From contig CANMDE010000014.1 of NCBI GenBank assembly GCA_947496535.1, forward strand, positions 1 through 40,684: a stretch of DNA of 40,684 bases. The letters run 5' to 3'. Below are positions 8,901-16,319 of this stretch, piece after piece. The DNA comes from an uncultured Paracoccaceae bacterium. Its GTDB lineage: Bacteria > Pseudomonadota > Alphaproteobacteria > Rhodobacterales > Rhodobacteraceae. The first letter of the stretch is position 1. Each line of letters opens with the position of its first letter. A program made the position numbers and the translations under genes. The notes below the pieces were generated by a model. It did no database searches and was not told the DNA's origin. It saw nothing but the letters and a program-made list of their open reading frames with translations.

Positions 8901-10538
8901 ATGAGCGAAGATCCCATCACACTCGAAATCATCCAGAACGCCTTGCAGGCGACGTCGGACGAAATGTTTGCCGCGATGCGCAAGACGGCGATGTCCTCGA
9001 TTATCTACGAAGTGCTGGACATGGGTACGGGCATCACAGATGCTGAGGGTCGGCTTGCCTCCTCGGGCGCGGGTATTCCGGCGTTTATCGGAGTTCTTGA
9101 TAAATCGGTGCAGTTTATCCTCTCCAAGCACAAAAACATTCGTCCCGGTGACGTGTTTATCACCAATGATCCTTGGCACGGGGGCGTCACCCATCTGAAC
9201 GATCTGGTACTGGCGATGCCCGTTTTTGTCGATGGCCAGCTGATCGCTTGGACCGCGAATATCGCCCACAATTCCGACATTGGCGGTATGGCCCCCGGTT
9301 CACTGTCGGGCGATGCGAAAGAGGTCTTTCAGGAAGGGCTGCGCCTACCAGCGGTAAAGATCGTCAACGAAGGTGTAACAGATGACGCCGTCATGGATAT
9401 TCTGACCTGTAATTCGCGGATGCCCGATTTTCTGAAAGGTGATGTCTGGGCCGCGATTGCCGCTGTACGCGTCGGCGAACGCAGACTGGGAAACTTGGCC
9501 GAAAAATACACCGCCAAGACGTTTCTCGCCGCGATGGACAGCTTCATGGACTTTGGCGAAACAGCCGCAAGGGCCGAGTTGGCCAAACTGCCCAAAGGCA
9601 CATTCGAGCTGAACGAACCACAGGATGATGGCCAGGTCTTCAACGTCAAGGTGACGATCAGCGATGATGAATTTGTCGTCGACTTCCGTGATAATCCAGA
9701 CCAATCCTCAGGGCCTGCGAACGCCACGCGCGATGGGACCGTCATTTGCGCGCAGATGCTCTTTAAAGCGCTGACCGGACCCGACACGCCCGCCAATGAC
9801 GGCAGCTTTCGCCCGCTCACAGTCCTGACGCGCGAAGGGTCGATCTTTCATGCCAAGGAACCCGCAGCGATTGGGTTCTATTATGAAACCGAAATTCGCA
9901 GCAATGATTTGATCTGGCGCTGCTTGGCCCCGCATATCCCCGATCTGTTGCCTGCCGGGCATTTCAGTTCGATCTGCGGAACATTTGTCGGCGGTATCCA
10001 CCCCGACACAGGCCGTCAATACACTATCATTGAACCGCAAATTGGCGGATGGGGTGCCGGACATAATCATGACGGTATTTCCTGCACCTTCTGCAATTTC
10101 CACGGCGAGACCTACAACACGCCTGCCGAAATATCAGAGGCGCGCAATGGGCTCTATGTGGATCGTATGGCGCTGAACACGAGCCCCGGCGGCGAAGGCG
10201 AATTCAACGGTGGCCGTGGCCTGGTCTTGGAATACCGCATTCGCACGCGCGACGGGTTTCTGACGGTTGGCTACACGCGGTCCAAAGTAAAACCTTGGGC
10301 CATGGAAGGCGGCAATGAGGGATCCGGTAACTACGTCGAGGTGATCAAACCTGACGGCACCGAACGCTACAGCTTTGTCTCGGGCCTTGATGTCACAACC
10401 GATGATGTGATCCGCGTCGTCACATCCTCGGGGGCTGGTTATGGCGATCCGAGAAAACGCGACCTTGCAGCGGTGGCTGCTGATATCAAATCAGGGTTCA
10501 TCAGTACCGAACGCGCCTCCGAGATATACGGTGCATGA
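8901..10538 (+). CDS. hydantoinase B/oxoprolinase family protein (HyuB-like)
   Basis: The 545-residue HyuB subunit begins MSEDPITLEIIQNALQATSD. It carries the diagnostic ITNDPWHGGVTHLNDLVL (about residues 87-104), AHNSDIGGMAPGS, the central SGPANATRDGT and the C-terminal GGGEFNGGRG-type glycine-rich region (here PGGEGEFNGGRGLV). Length is normal for the B subunit. It completes the A/B amidohydrolase with the preceding gene, which ends 4 bp upstream. The truncated M24 peptidase gene follows after 26 bp, and the three probably once formed one transcript with the regulator and the GAF gene. Confidence 0.93.
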   Translation: MSEDPITLEIIQNALQATSDEMFAAMRKTAMSSIIYEVLDMGTGITDAEGRLASSGAGIPAFIGVLDKSVQFILSKHKNIRPGDVFITNDPWHGGVTHLNDLVLAMPVFVDGQLIAWTANIAHNSDIGGMAPGSLSGDAKEVFQEGLRLPAVKIVNEGVTDDAVMDILTCNSRMPDFLKGDVWAAIAAVRVGERRLGNLAEKYTAKTFLAAMDSFMDFGETAARAELAKLPKGTFELNEPQDDGQVFNVKVTISDDEFVVDFRDNPDQSSGPANATRDGTVICAQMLFKALTGPDTPANDGSFRPLTVLTREGSIFHAKEPAAIGFYYETEIRSNDLIWRCLAPHIPDLLPAGHFSSICGTFVGGIHPDTGRQYTIIEPQIGGWGAGHNHDGISCTFCNFHGETYNTPAEISEARNGLYVDRMALNTSPGGEGEFNGGRGLVLEYRIRTRDGFLTVGYTRSKVKPWAMEGGNEGSGNYVEVIKPDGTERYSFVSGLDVTTDDVIRVVTSSGAGYGDPRKRDLAAVAADIKSGFISTERASEIYGA

Positions 10539-10564
10539 GGATCGGTCGATGAAGGGGTATGACG

Positions 10565-10774
10565 ATGGATAGACTAGCCACCCTTCGCGCGAAAATGGAC
10601 GAAGAGGGCGTCGATCTGGTGGCCCTTGGCCCCGGTGCGCATTTGGCATGGCTGACGGGCATGCATCCGCACGCTGATGAACGCCCGCTGATTTTCTGCA
10701 TCACGGCCGATCACGCGGGTATCCTAGCGAAGAGTCCTCACAACGTTGCCCCGGCCGTTGCCCTGTGGATGTAG
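10565..10774 (+). pseudogene. truncated M24 / Xaa-Pro aminopeptidase gene (N-terminal fragment)
   Basis: The fragment begins MDRLATLRAKMDEEGVDLVA and continues through GPGAHLAWLTGMHPHADERP, typical of the N-terminal creatinase-like domain of M24 metallopeptidases. Similarity fades near residue 54 (about 10725), and the frame closes after 69 residues at 10774. A full member is about 380-400 residues and would carry the metal ligands in the missing C-terminal part. ATG 10565 is 8 nt after AAGGGG; ATG 10559 is too close to it. The breakpoint coincides with the start of the accessory region, so this is most likely a deletion or insertion scar. Confidence 0.75.
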
Positions 10775-10887
10775 CGGTAGAATTTTTTTGCGCTAACACG
10801 TACGACATATGGTAGATCGCCGAATCTCAACCGCAAAATATGCGAAAGCGGTCGTTAGTAGTTTAATTGGCTTAGATAGGACTGAAC

Positions 10888-11385
10888 ATGAATATTCCTA
10901 ATCCACAAAAGTACATGACACCCGCAGTTGGAGGTTTATCTCTGGCGGTTATATCGCTCTTTATTGGGGGGACGGCTGTTGAGACTGCACCAGTAGCTAC
11001 GCCGGTCGCTGCTTTTGGGTTGATTGTCGCGCTTTATGAAAGCGTCGACCGCACAAAGGCGGTTAATTTTTTATTTTTGCCGGTGTTTGCGGCAATTGTC
11101 ACTGCCATCGCGGTTTTTGGCCTCTTCAAATTAACAAGCTCGCTTGAATATTCTTTGATTGGCGGAATGAAATCGCTGGAGAGTTTGACCGTCGCAATGG
11201 CTAAACTTACTTGGGTCTTGGCTATTTTTGCCTTTGGTTTCGGCGCTATACTAGAGCATGTTCTTCATCACCGAGACGGCGAGCCCAAAAGCTGGTGGCA
11301 CAAAATCCCTGCTAACCTGGCGGTGTACATCATGGTGATTTCGTTGCTGACCATAGTGTGTCTCAAAGTGACGTACTTGCCTTAG
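10888..11385 (+). CDS. hypothetical four-helix membrane protein
   Basis: I do not recognise a family. The 165-residue protein shows four hydrophobic segments: about residues 12-33, 38-48 plus 60-82, 103-125 and 142-162. Short loops contain YESVDRTK and LHHRDGEPKSWWHK. An AGGA ribosome site precedes the ATG. The flanking sequence is visibly more AT-rich than the hydantoinase genes, which is consistent with acquired DNA. It stands alone between the peptidase remnant and an IS remnant. A role as immunity, transport or anchoring partner for the repeat protein at 12135 is possible but is pure speculation from proximity. Confidence 0.65.
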   Translation: MNIPNPQKYMTPAVGGLSLAVISLFIGGTAVETAPVATPVAAFGLIVALYESVDRTKAVNFLFLPVFAAIVTAIAVFGLFKLTSSLEYSLIGGMKSLESLTVAMAKLTWVLAIFAFGFGAILEHVLHHRDGEPKSWWHKIPANLAVYIMVISLLTIVCLKVTYLP

Positions 11386-11654
11386 AACTGACTCGAGAAT
11401 TTGGCTTTGTCGAATTCTCGTTCTATTCGAGGGTTTCGTTATCCATCGACAGGCGGTGCACTAAATTCTGTTAGCGGACAACGCCTAGCGCATTGCTGCA
11501 CTGGTGTTACTGACCTGATATACGCACCAATGCTGACATCCAACAATTATAGGATTATGGCCTTGCTTGCAAAGCCCAGTCGTGGAGGTCGTATTTTACG
11601 AAATTCATGTGAGATCTGTGGTCTATAATTTCGTTCGATGCAAAGAGCATCAGG

Positions 11655-11816
11655 TCAGTCATTTCCATAGTCTGGCTCGTATTCCATCTGTCGCTCATCT
11701 GTATCTGAGTGTTCAGTTGGCAAGCCCGCAAAGTCCAACTCATCAAAACCATCTAAGTTCAGATCACAGGTGGGGCATCGGAATTTTTCACCACAGATCA
11801 CGATATGAGACTCCAT
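11655..11816 (-). pseudogene. C-terminal fragment of a zinc-ribbon protein
   Basis: A leftward frame of 53 codons encodes a coherent acidic tail with a CPTC knuckle (CGEKFRCPTCDLNLDGFDEL), then LDFAGLPTEHSDTDERQMEY and a stop after GND. Such CxxC-LDGxDEL-AGLP segments occur at the C-terminus of uncharacterised bacterial proteins. The in-frame ATG at 11816 lies inside the IS6 remnant, so the true N-terminal part has probably been replaced. I read it as a gene tail cut by the insertion; a short expressed fusion cannot be excluded. Confidence 0.5.
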
Positions 11817-11976
11817 ACCGCAGATAGAAATAGACTGCTTGCACGATCACAGCTTTTGGAAACTGCCCGCCTTTGAAAGAAATCATGGGTCCATCCTTGC
11901 TTCAAGCCGTCCAGCGGTAGGCCCAACCCACTGGCCTATTGTGGAACCAGAGTGCTAAATCTTTGCGACAGAACCC
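11796..11976 (-). mobile_element. IS6-family insertion sequence remnant (terminal repeat plus transposase N-terminus)
   Basis: The leftward ATG at 11886 opens MISFKGGQFPKAVIVQAVYF followed by YLRYGVSYRDL, the standard N-terminus of IS6/IS26-type DDE transposases. Similarity stops at RDL (about 11796), where a stop follows. About 75 bp upstream, TTTGCGACAGAACC (11962-11975) is the complement of the GGTTCTGTCGCAAA-type terminal repeat of this family. Thus one IS end and about 30 codons survive. More than 85% of the element is missing, and the remaining edge is joined directly to a zinc-ribbon gene fragment. Confidence 0.75.
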
Positions 11977-12134
11977 GTTTGTTTCGCATTTATGCTAGAG
12001 GGCGGGGGGTTTAGCTCATGACGCCGCCTTGACATTGACAAATTAGGTGTGTCTTGCGACTTTCGCCCCGCAATTACATTCAGTTTATAAGCTTTTGTGT
12101 TTCAATATTTTAGTCATTCTTAAGGAGAAAATTT

Positions 12135-12773
12135 ATGCAGCAACCAAGCCCGTCTTACGGACTATTGGGTATTGATGATGTACTTGAAATAGGCCAGTTA
12201 GTTTTGCCCGTTTGTTACCCACCGCAAATACTTGATGATGATTCTGAGATAGTGGTATGTTACCCGCCACAAATATCTAATGATGGGGCACAGATTGTGG
12301 TATGTTATCCGCCGCAAATGCCAGAAGTGGCAGAGTTTGGGGATACAGAGATAGAGATATGCTACCCGCCACAAATGTCTGATGATGAGGCACAGATTGT
12401 GGTATGTTATCCGCCGCAAATGCCGGAAGTGGCTGAATTTGATGATGCAGAAATAGTGGTGTGTTATCCCCCGCAAATAATTGATGGTGAGTCAGAGACA
12501 GTAGTATGTTATCCGCCAGAAACACTTGTTATACTTGAAGACGATATAGCAAATGAATCCCTTAATGATGATCTGGTATTTGGGGCCTATGCAACAACGG
12601 GCAATAGCACGATTTACTTCAACGACGACGGCACAACAGAATCGGTTGTGCATCCGCTTGGCAGTAATTTTGATGAATTGAATGGCTTTGACAGTGTCGG
12701 TGTGTTGCTGGAAGACGAGCATATCTTTGCGGAACTTGATATGCCAGTAGTCTCTGATTACGACTGGTTTTAA
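12135..12773 (+). CDS. CYPP(Q/E) repeat protein, candidate multi-core precursor peptide
   Basis: I do not recognise a named family. The 212-residue acidic protein has a short N-terminal segment (1-25), seven copies of CYPP(Q/E) with cysteines at 27, 42, 57, 76, 91, 110 and 125, then a cysteine-free C-terminal part ending DYDWF. Most copies read IVVCYPPQ. Spacing between cysteines is 15 or 19 residues, and linkers are rich in Asp and Glu. A 34-residue (102-nt) block is internally duplicated. There is no signal peptide or membrane helix. A strong AAGGAG site lies 7 nt before the ATG, and a hairpin follows the stop, so it looks expressed. Repeated short Cys/Tyr/Pro cores separated by acidic spacers recall multi-core RiPP precursors; a metal-binding or structural repeat is the main alternative. 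No maturase is visible nearby. Confidence 0.75.
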   Translation: MQQPSPSYGLLGIDDVLEIGQLVLPVCYPPQILDDDSEIVVCYPPQISNDGAQIVVCYPPQMPEVAEFGDTEIEICYPPQMSDDEAQIVVCYPPQMPEVAEFDDAEIVVCYPPQIIDGESETVVCYPPETLVILEDDIANESLNDDLVFGAYATTGNSTIYFNDDGTTESVVHPLGSNFDELNGFDSVGVLLEDEHIFAELDMPVVSDYDWF

Positions 12774-12779
12774 TCTTAA

Positions 12780-12807
12780 GCGCCAGTGTGCTGTCGCACT
12801 CTGGCGC
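12780..12807 (+). terminator. strong hairpin after the CYPP repeat gene
   Basis: A 12-bp stem with one mismatch (GCGCCAGTGTGC / GCACTCTGGCGC) and a TGTC loop starts 7 nt after the stop codon. No U-run follows, so it may terminate weakly or protect the 3' end of a single-gene transcript. Confidence 0.5.
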
Positions 12808-12838
12808 CATGGCTTGCCGTGTGAGCGATACTTGAACC

Positions 12839-13090
12839 GTGGTTCTTGCTGTCGTCAGGGTAGGAATATCACTGCGTTGCATGGTCTCCGGAGACGAACC
12901 CGAGTGGACGGTAGCCATACGTCAGCCGGAACTCATTGTCGTTCGAAGAAAACAGCCAGTAGCAACCTATTCAGATGTTGTGGGAGAAGTCTTGTTTGAG
13001 ACTATCTCTAACGTACCATTCCTGAGCGCCTACTTGCGGATAACCTCTCCAATCTTCAAAAAATATTTGGACGACAAGAAAACGAGTTAG
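12839..13090 (+). CDS. weak hypothetical ORF
   Basis: An 83-codon frame from a GTG at 12839 ends YLRITSPIFKKYLDDKKTS. The second half (from about VVGEVLFETISNVPF) looks more protein-like than the first, but there is no convincing ribosome-binding site and I do not recognise the product. It may be the tail of a lost gene. Nothing else was seen between 12808 and 13268. Confidence 0.2.
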   Translation: MVLAVVRVGISLRCMVSGDEPEWTVAIRQPELIVVRRKQPVATYSDVVGEVLFETISNVPFLSAYLRITSPIFKKYLDDKKTS

Positions 13091-13268
13091 GTTTCTGCTA
13101 GCAGCCATTAGTTTGAGCAATACGTACGGCAGCAAAGTCCCGCACACCCGACCCCTATAAGCCGCGTGTCCAGGGTCCAGTCTGGGTGAATGCCTAACGT
13201 TTGGGACTCAAAAAACGCGGCCGTCGTTTGAAGCCATTGCCGCCATTCGCTGTGACCGCAAAACCGCT

Positions 13269-13349
13269 TGTCTGGCGAACTCACACTTCGCGGACGGAGC
13301 GGCCGCTAATTTCGGCTTCACGAAGGTCCGCTTTGAGTTCGCCCAGACA
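13269..13349. repeat. imperfect inverted repeat at the end of a small gene
   Basis: TGTCTGGCGAACTCA (13269-13283) and TGAGTTCGCCCAGACA (13334-13349) are inverted copies differing by one base, separated by 50 nt. Inside, GCGGAC and GTCCGC are also complementary, so the stretch can fold into a long hairpin. It sits at the 3' end of the leftward gene ending at 13351 and may act as its terminator or be a small palindromic repeat element. Confidence 0.45.
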
Positions 13350-13350
13350 A

Positions 13351-13644
13351 TCAATCTTCGGTATCAAGATATTCGTCTGAAACAAATCGGATGGCCCAAA
13401 GCCCTTCTTTATCGCCCCGTTCAGCTTCAAAATCTGTAGATATATACGCGAGCGGTATTAGAGAGCGATCGTCCTCAAACACGTGATCCACGTGAATGGG
13501 GTCAGCATCATCAATCGTATGGCCGTCTTGCCCGCACATAAATTGAAATTCGTGCCTCGACTTTGAATAAACCACGAGATTGATAGGTTCTTTGTCCACT
13601 TCACAATGGCGGCAAATCATAGCAGTTGGTCGTTCAGTTTTCAT
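13351..13644 (-). CDS. hypothetical small zinc-ribbon protein
   Basis: The start MKTERPTAMICRHCEVDKEP gives a 97-residue protein with an AGGAC ribosome site 6 nt upstream; a longer frame adds 19 residues without support. Cysteines occur as CRHC near residue 11 and a further Cys-Gly with nearby His in FMCGQDGHTIDDAD, which suggests a small metal site. The rest is acidic (VFEDDRSLIPLAYISTDF). I do not recognise the family. It is isolated, flanked by a long inverted repeat downstream and by non-coding repeat-rich DNA upstream. Confidence 0.6.
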   Translation of the reverse strand: MKTERPTAMICRHCEVDKEPINLVVYSKSRHEFQFMCGQDGHTIDDADPIHVDHVFEDDRSLIPLAYISTDFEAERGDKEGLWAIRFVSDEYLDTED

Positions 13645-14273
13645 GATTGTCCTGCTCCTCTCGCAGTAGACACAAGCCGTCAAATCGGACATTGGCTGCA
13701 TTGCAGAATACGGTCAAGTTGGGCTCACTCCGGTCATCGGATGCAGCACAGCATCTGCTCCATTTTGACTTCTGATGTGATCACGGGCGGCCCATAGCTG
13801 ACCTTGGACGGCACTGGGGACGCTGCGATGCATCTTCCTGAAAGCGGTCATTAACTGGTCTTCTAATTTTCCATCCACAAGTGGCTCTCTATGCGCAGTT
13901 GCACGAGCCGCACACTGCATGTTAGCCGAGCCATAGCCATTCCTGGGTATGCTGCTCAGGTGTCGGTTAGGGCTGGCTCGGTGATTGCACATCTTGCCAG
14001 CCTGAACAGGGACGGCCCTAACCGGCCATTGACTGACAAACCCGGATGCTGCAGTGCGGCCCGTCATTGCGGACTTTCGCCGCAGCCGCAAAATCAGTTG
14101 ATGGGCGAATTCACACACTGGGGGACAAAGGAGACCATGAGCTTTATTGCGCGGGCAGCGGTTCTGGACGCTTTCATTCTATTGTATTGCCATTTTGTTT
14201 AGGGCCAGAGTCCTTTCAAGACAGTTGCTGACAAACCCTACTGCGTGGTTGTGCACTTTGGCTAACTACTAGA
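13645..14273. other. gene-poor repeat-bearing intergenic region
   Basis: No supportable gene was found in about 630 bp. Open frames here are short, differ between strands and lack ribosome sites. Parts resemble the gap at 21.7-22.3 kb: GGATGCAGC-CAGCATC near 13740 and 21861, and the longer block at 14046-14123. This suggests shared decayed mobile or intergenic repeat material. Confidence 0.5.
14046..14123. repeat. dispersed intergenic repeat, copy 1
   Basis: The block starting ATGCTGCAGTGCGGCCCGTC and running through CGCAGCCGCAAAATC is clearly related to copy 2 near 22145-22222, which has ATGCTGCGGTGCGGCCCGTC followed by a diverged middle and CGATTGCAAAATC. Both lie in gene-free DNA. The second copy sits just outside the MITE-like element, so the repeat may be part of a larger mobile family. 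Confidence 0.5.
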
Positions 14274-15128
14274 TTAGAAGTCAACGCACCGGAATCCGAT
14301 GTGGCTTGCGGCACTGGTTTCATCGCTCCCAATACGGGCTGCTGGTCTGTATCTGCGGCAATAGCTGTCGGCGCATAAATGTGATCCACCCTTTAGAACG
14401 CGGTTTCTTGTTTGGGGCATGGCTGATGTGGGCGCGCAGCAATTTGCTTTGTCCGGCTTTGGTTTGCCAAATGATGTGGTGGTCCATTCCCAGACATTTC
14501 CGAGTAGATGATGCAGTTGGTTATCTGTTGCTGATAATGGGCGCGCAGGTACGGTGAATGGTGCCGCGCTTGTGCGGTAGTTTTGCGTTGGAAATGCGCC
14601 GCGCCAAATGTTCATCGCCGCCGCATCGTTGAATGTGACATTCGCGGCATATTCCCATTGCTTTTCAGAAGGCAACGCCTTTCCCACCCATTTTGCGTAA
14701 GCTAGGGCGTCGATATAGGACACGTGGACGACCGGGTGCAGGCCGCGCGCGTCCAAGTCACTGCCTTGTCCCTCGGGGTGCTTCCAACATGCGCCAGCGA
14801 CAAAACCCCACCATTGGCTTGGGTCATCAAGACGCACAGGGCCATCGGTCATGCGAAACACCAGTGAACCTGCGCCAACAAATGCATCGGGCATATTGGG
14901 CTGTGTTGCGGGATCAATTGGTTGTTCGCTTGTGGTGACATAACCCGTCGTGGAAACAAACGCCGCAAAGTCATCATTAGTGACGCAAGCCGCATCCATG
15001 CGAAAGCTGGGGACTTCAACAAGACGCGTTGGTGCCTCCTCGGGGTAGTGGCGATCTGAACCCATCAAAAACTGCCCGCCGGTGATTTGAACCATCGGTA
15101 CTTTTGCAGCTTTTGTGCCATGCGCCAT
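14274..15128 (-). CDS. formylglycine-generating enzyme (sulfatase maturation, SUMF1 type)
   Basis: This 284-residue protein is a FGE-sulfatase domain protein that oxidises the active-site cysteine of sulfatases to formylglycine using copper and oxygen. Key features are GGQFLMGSD near residue 18, GNVWEWT (210-216) and the catalytic pair Cys252/Cys257 in KGGSHLCADSYCRRYRPAAR, spaced as Cys336/Cys341 of human FGE. The terminal GFRCVDF is also typical. No signal peptide is present, so it acts in the cytoplasm. Its ATG overlaps the stop of the ABC ATPase by one base; a TTG one codon upstream is possible. The partner is almost certainly the Cys-type sulfatase encoded at 20211 in the same cluster. 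Confidence 0.92.
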   Translation of the reverse strand: MAHGTKAAKVPMVQITGGQFLMGSDRHYPEEAPTRLVEVPSFRMDAACVTNDDFAAFVSTTGYVTTSEQPIDPATQPNMPDAFVGAGSLVFRMTDGPVRLDDPSQWWGFVAGACWKHPEGQGSDLDARGLHPVVHVSYIDALAYAKWVGKALPSEKQWEYAANVTFNDAAAMNIWRGAFPTQNYRTSAAPFTVPARPLSATDNQLHHLLGNVWEWTTTSFGKPKPDKANCCAPTSAMPQTRNRVLKGGSHLCADSYCRRYRPAARIGSDETSAASHIGFRCVDF

Positions 15129-16207
15129 CAAACGGTGTTGGGGGACAGGCGGGCTTGGGTGACCCCATCAAAGACGTGCACTTTTGCATCGTCGAAAGAC
15201 AGGCGGATGGCCGCGCCAGGCTTGGTGTCGATATCTGCGTCAGCGATCAGGCGGACTTCCGTATCGCCGATTTCGCAAGACAAATGCGTTTCGTTTCCTG
15301 TTGGTTCGATTACTTCGACAGTAGCATGTAACCTGCCTTCTGGATCAATCCGAAGGTGTTCGGGACGGAGGCCAAGGACGATGTCTTGGCCGTCTTGCAC
15401 TGCAATGTCCTTTGGCAATGGCAGGACTGCATCACCGTGATGCATTACTAACCCAGCGTCTTTTGCGATGGCTTTGCCCGACAGCATATTCATCTGTGGC
15501 GCGCCGATGAAGCCCGCAACAAACAGATTGTCGGGTGCATTATAAAGCGAAAGCGGCGTGCCGACTTGTTCGATCCGACCGGCATTCATAACAACGATCC
15601 GGTCTGCCATCGTCATGGCTTCGGTTTGGTCATGAGTGACGTAGATCGATGTAGTCTTCAGGCGCTGATGCAGGAGCTTGACCTCCTTGCGCATGATAGT
15701 GCGCAGCTTAGCGTCAAGGTTCGACAGTGGTTCATCGAACAGGAACACCTCCGGGTTGCGCACTATCGCGCGCCCCATGGCGACCCGCTGGCGCTGCCCG
15801 CCTGACAATGCTTTTGGGCGGCGATCAAGGTAGTCATCAAGGCCCAAAATCGCGCTTGCTTCGGCCACGGCTGCAGCGATTTCTGCCTTTGGACGTTTTT
15901 CCAGATCAAGCGCGAAAGACATGTTTTCCCGTACGGTCATATGCGGATAAAGCGCGTAGGATTGAAAGACCATCGCGATCTGGCGATCCTTTGGCAGGCG
16001 GTCGTTAACGATATCACCGCCGATCTTGATTTCCCCCGCGCTGGGGTCTTCAAGCCCTGCGATCATACGAAGCAATGTGGATTTGCCACAGCCGGATGGG
16101 CCGACCAGCGCCACGAATTCCCCTTGCGCAATATCTACCGATATCCCGTTGATGACATCGACTAGCCCAAAAGACTTTTTGATTCCGCTCAGACTGACTG
16201 TGGCCAT
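15128..16207 (-). CDS. ABC transporter ATP-binding protein, UgpC/MalK family
   Basis: The 359-residue ATPase of a sugar-type importer shows Walker A (GPSGCGKST), the signature LSGGQRQRVAMGRAIVR, Walker B (VFLFDEPLSNLDAKLR), the H-loop THDQTEAMTMADRI and the C-terminal regulatory OB-type domain (VLGLRPEHLRID). This is the CUT1 ATPase class serving two permeases. The permeases and binding protein are encoded divergently at 17157-20208, which lack an ATPase of their own, so this gene completes the importer. It is co-transcribed with the formylglycine-generating enzyme, tying transport to sulfatase activation. Confidence 0.93.
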   Translation of the reverse strand: MATVSLSGIKKSFGLVDVINGISVDIAQGEFVALVGPSGCGKSTLLRMIAGLEDPSAGEIKIGGDIVNDRLPKDRQIAMVFQSYALYPHMTVRENMSFALDLEKRPKAEIAAAVAEASAILGLDDYLDRRPKALSGGQRQRVAMGRAIVRNPEVFLFDEPLSNLDAKLRTIMRKEVKLLHQRLKTTSIYVTHDQTEAMTMADRIVVMNAGRIEQVGTPLSLYNAPDNLFVAGFIGAPQMNMLSGKAIAKDAGLVMHHGDAVLPLPKDIAVQDGQDIVLGLRPEHLRIDPEGRLHATVEVIEPTGNETHLSCEIGDTEVRLIADADIDTKPGAAIRLSFDDAKVHVFDGVTQARLSPNTV

Positions 16208-16266
16208 TTGTGTTCCTTGCTTGCGATGTTCGCCTGTATCGTGCGGTGATACTTGGTTGACTCACA

Positions 16267-16309
16267 TTTCAATATTGATATTCTTAATTTCAAATATGAA
16301 ATATTGAAA
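16267..16309. promoter_or_regulatory. inverted-repeat operator candidate in the ABC/IclR divergent gap
   Basis: TTTCAATATT (16267-16276) and AATATTGAAA (16300-16309) form a perfect 10-bp inverted repeat with a 23-bp spacer. A nested TTTCAAATATGAAA palindrome occupies 16288-16301. The stretch is AT-rich and lies 10 bp before the IclR start and about 60 bp from the ATPase start, so it is well placed for control of both directions by the IclR protein. Confidence 0.5.
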
Positions 16310-16319
16310 GGGGTATCTG

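Noticed and set aside
12200..12530. Regular DNA repeats that look like a CRISPR array
   Set aside because: The repeats are in frame, encode CYPPQ, have spacings of 45 or 57 nt, and the 'spacers' are related coding linkers rather than unique sequences; no cas gene is present.
13269..13349. Integron attC site
   Set aside because: The arms lack the GTTRRRY / RYYYAAC core sites, and no integrase or cassette array is seen.
13714..14118. Leftward 134-codon open frame
   Set aside because: No ribosome site, biased composition, and overlap with dispersed repeat sequence; most likely a chance frame.
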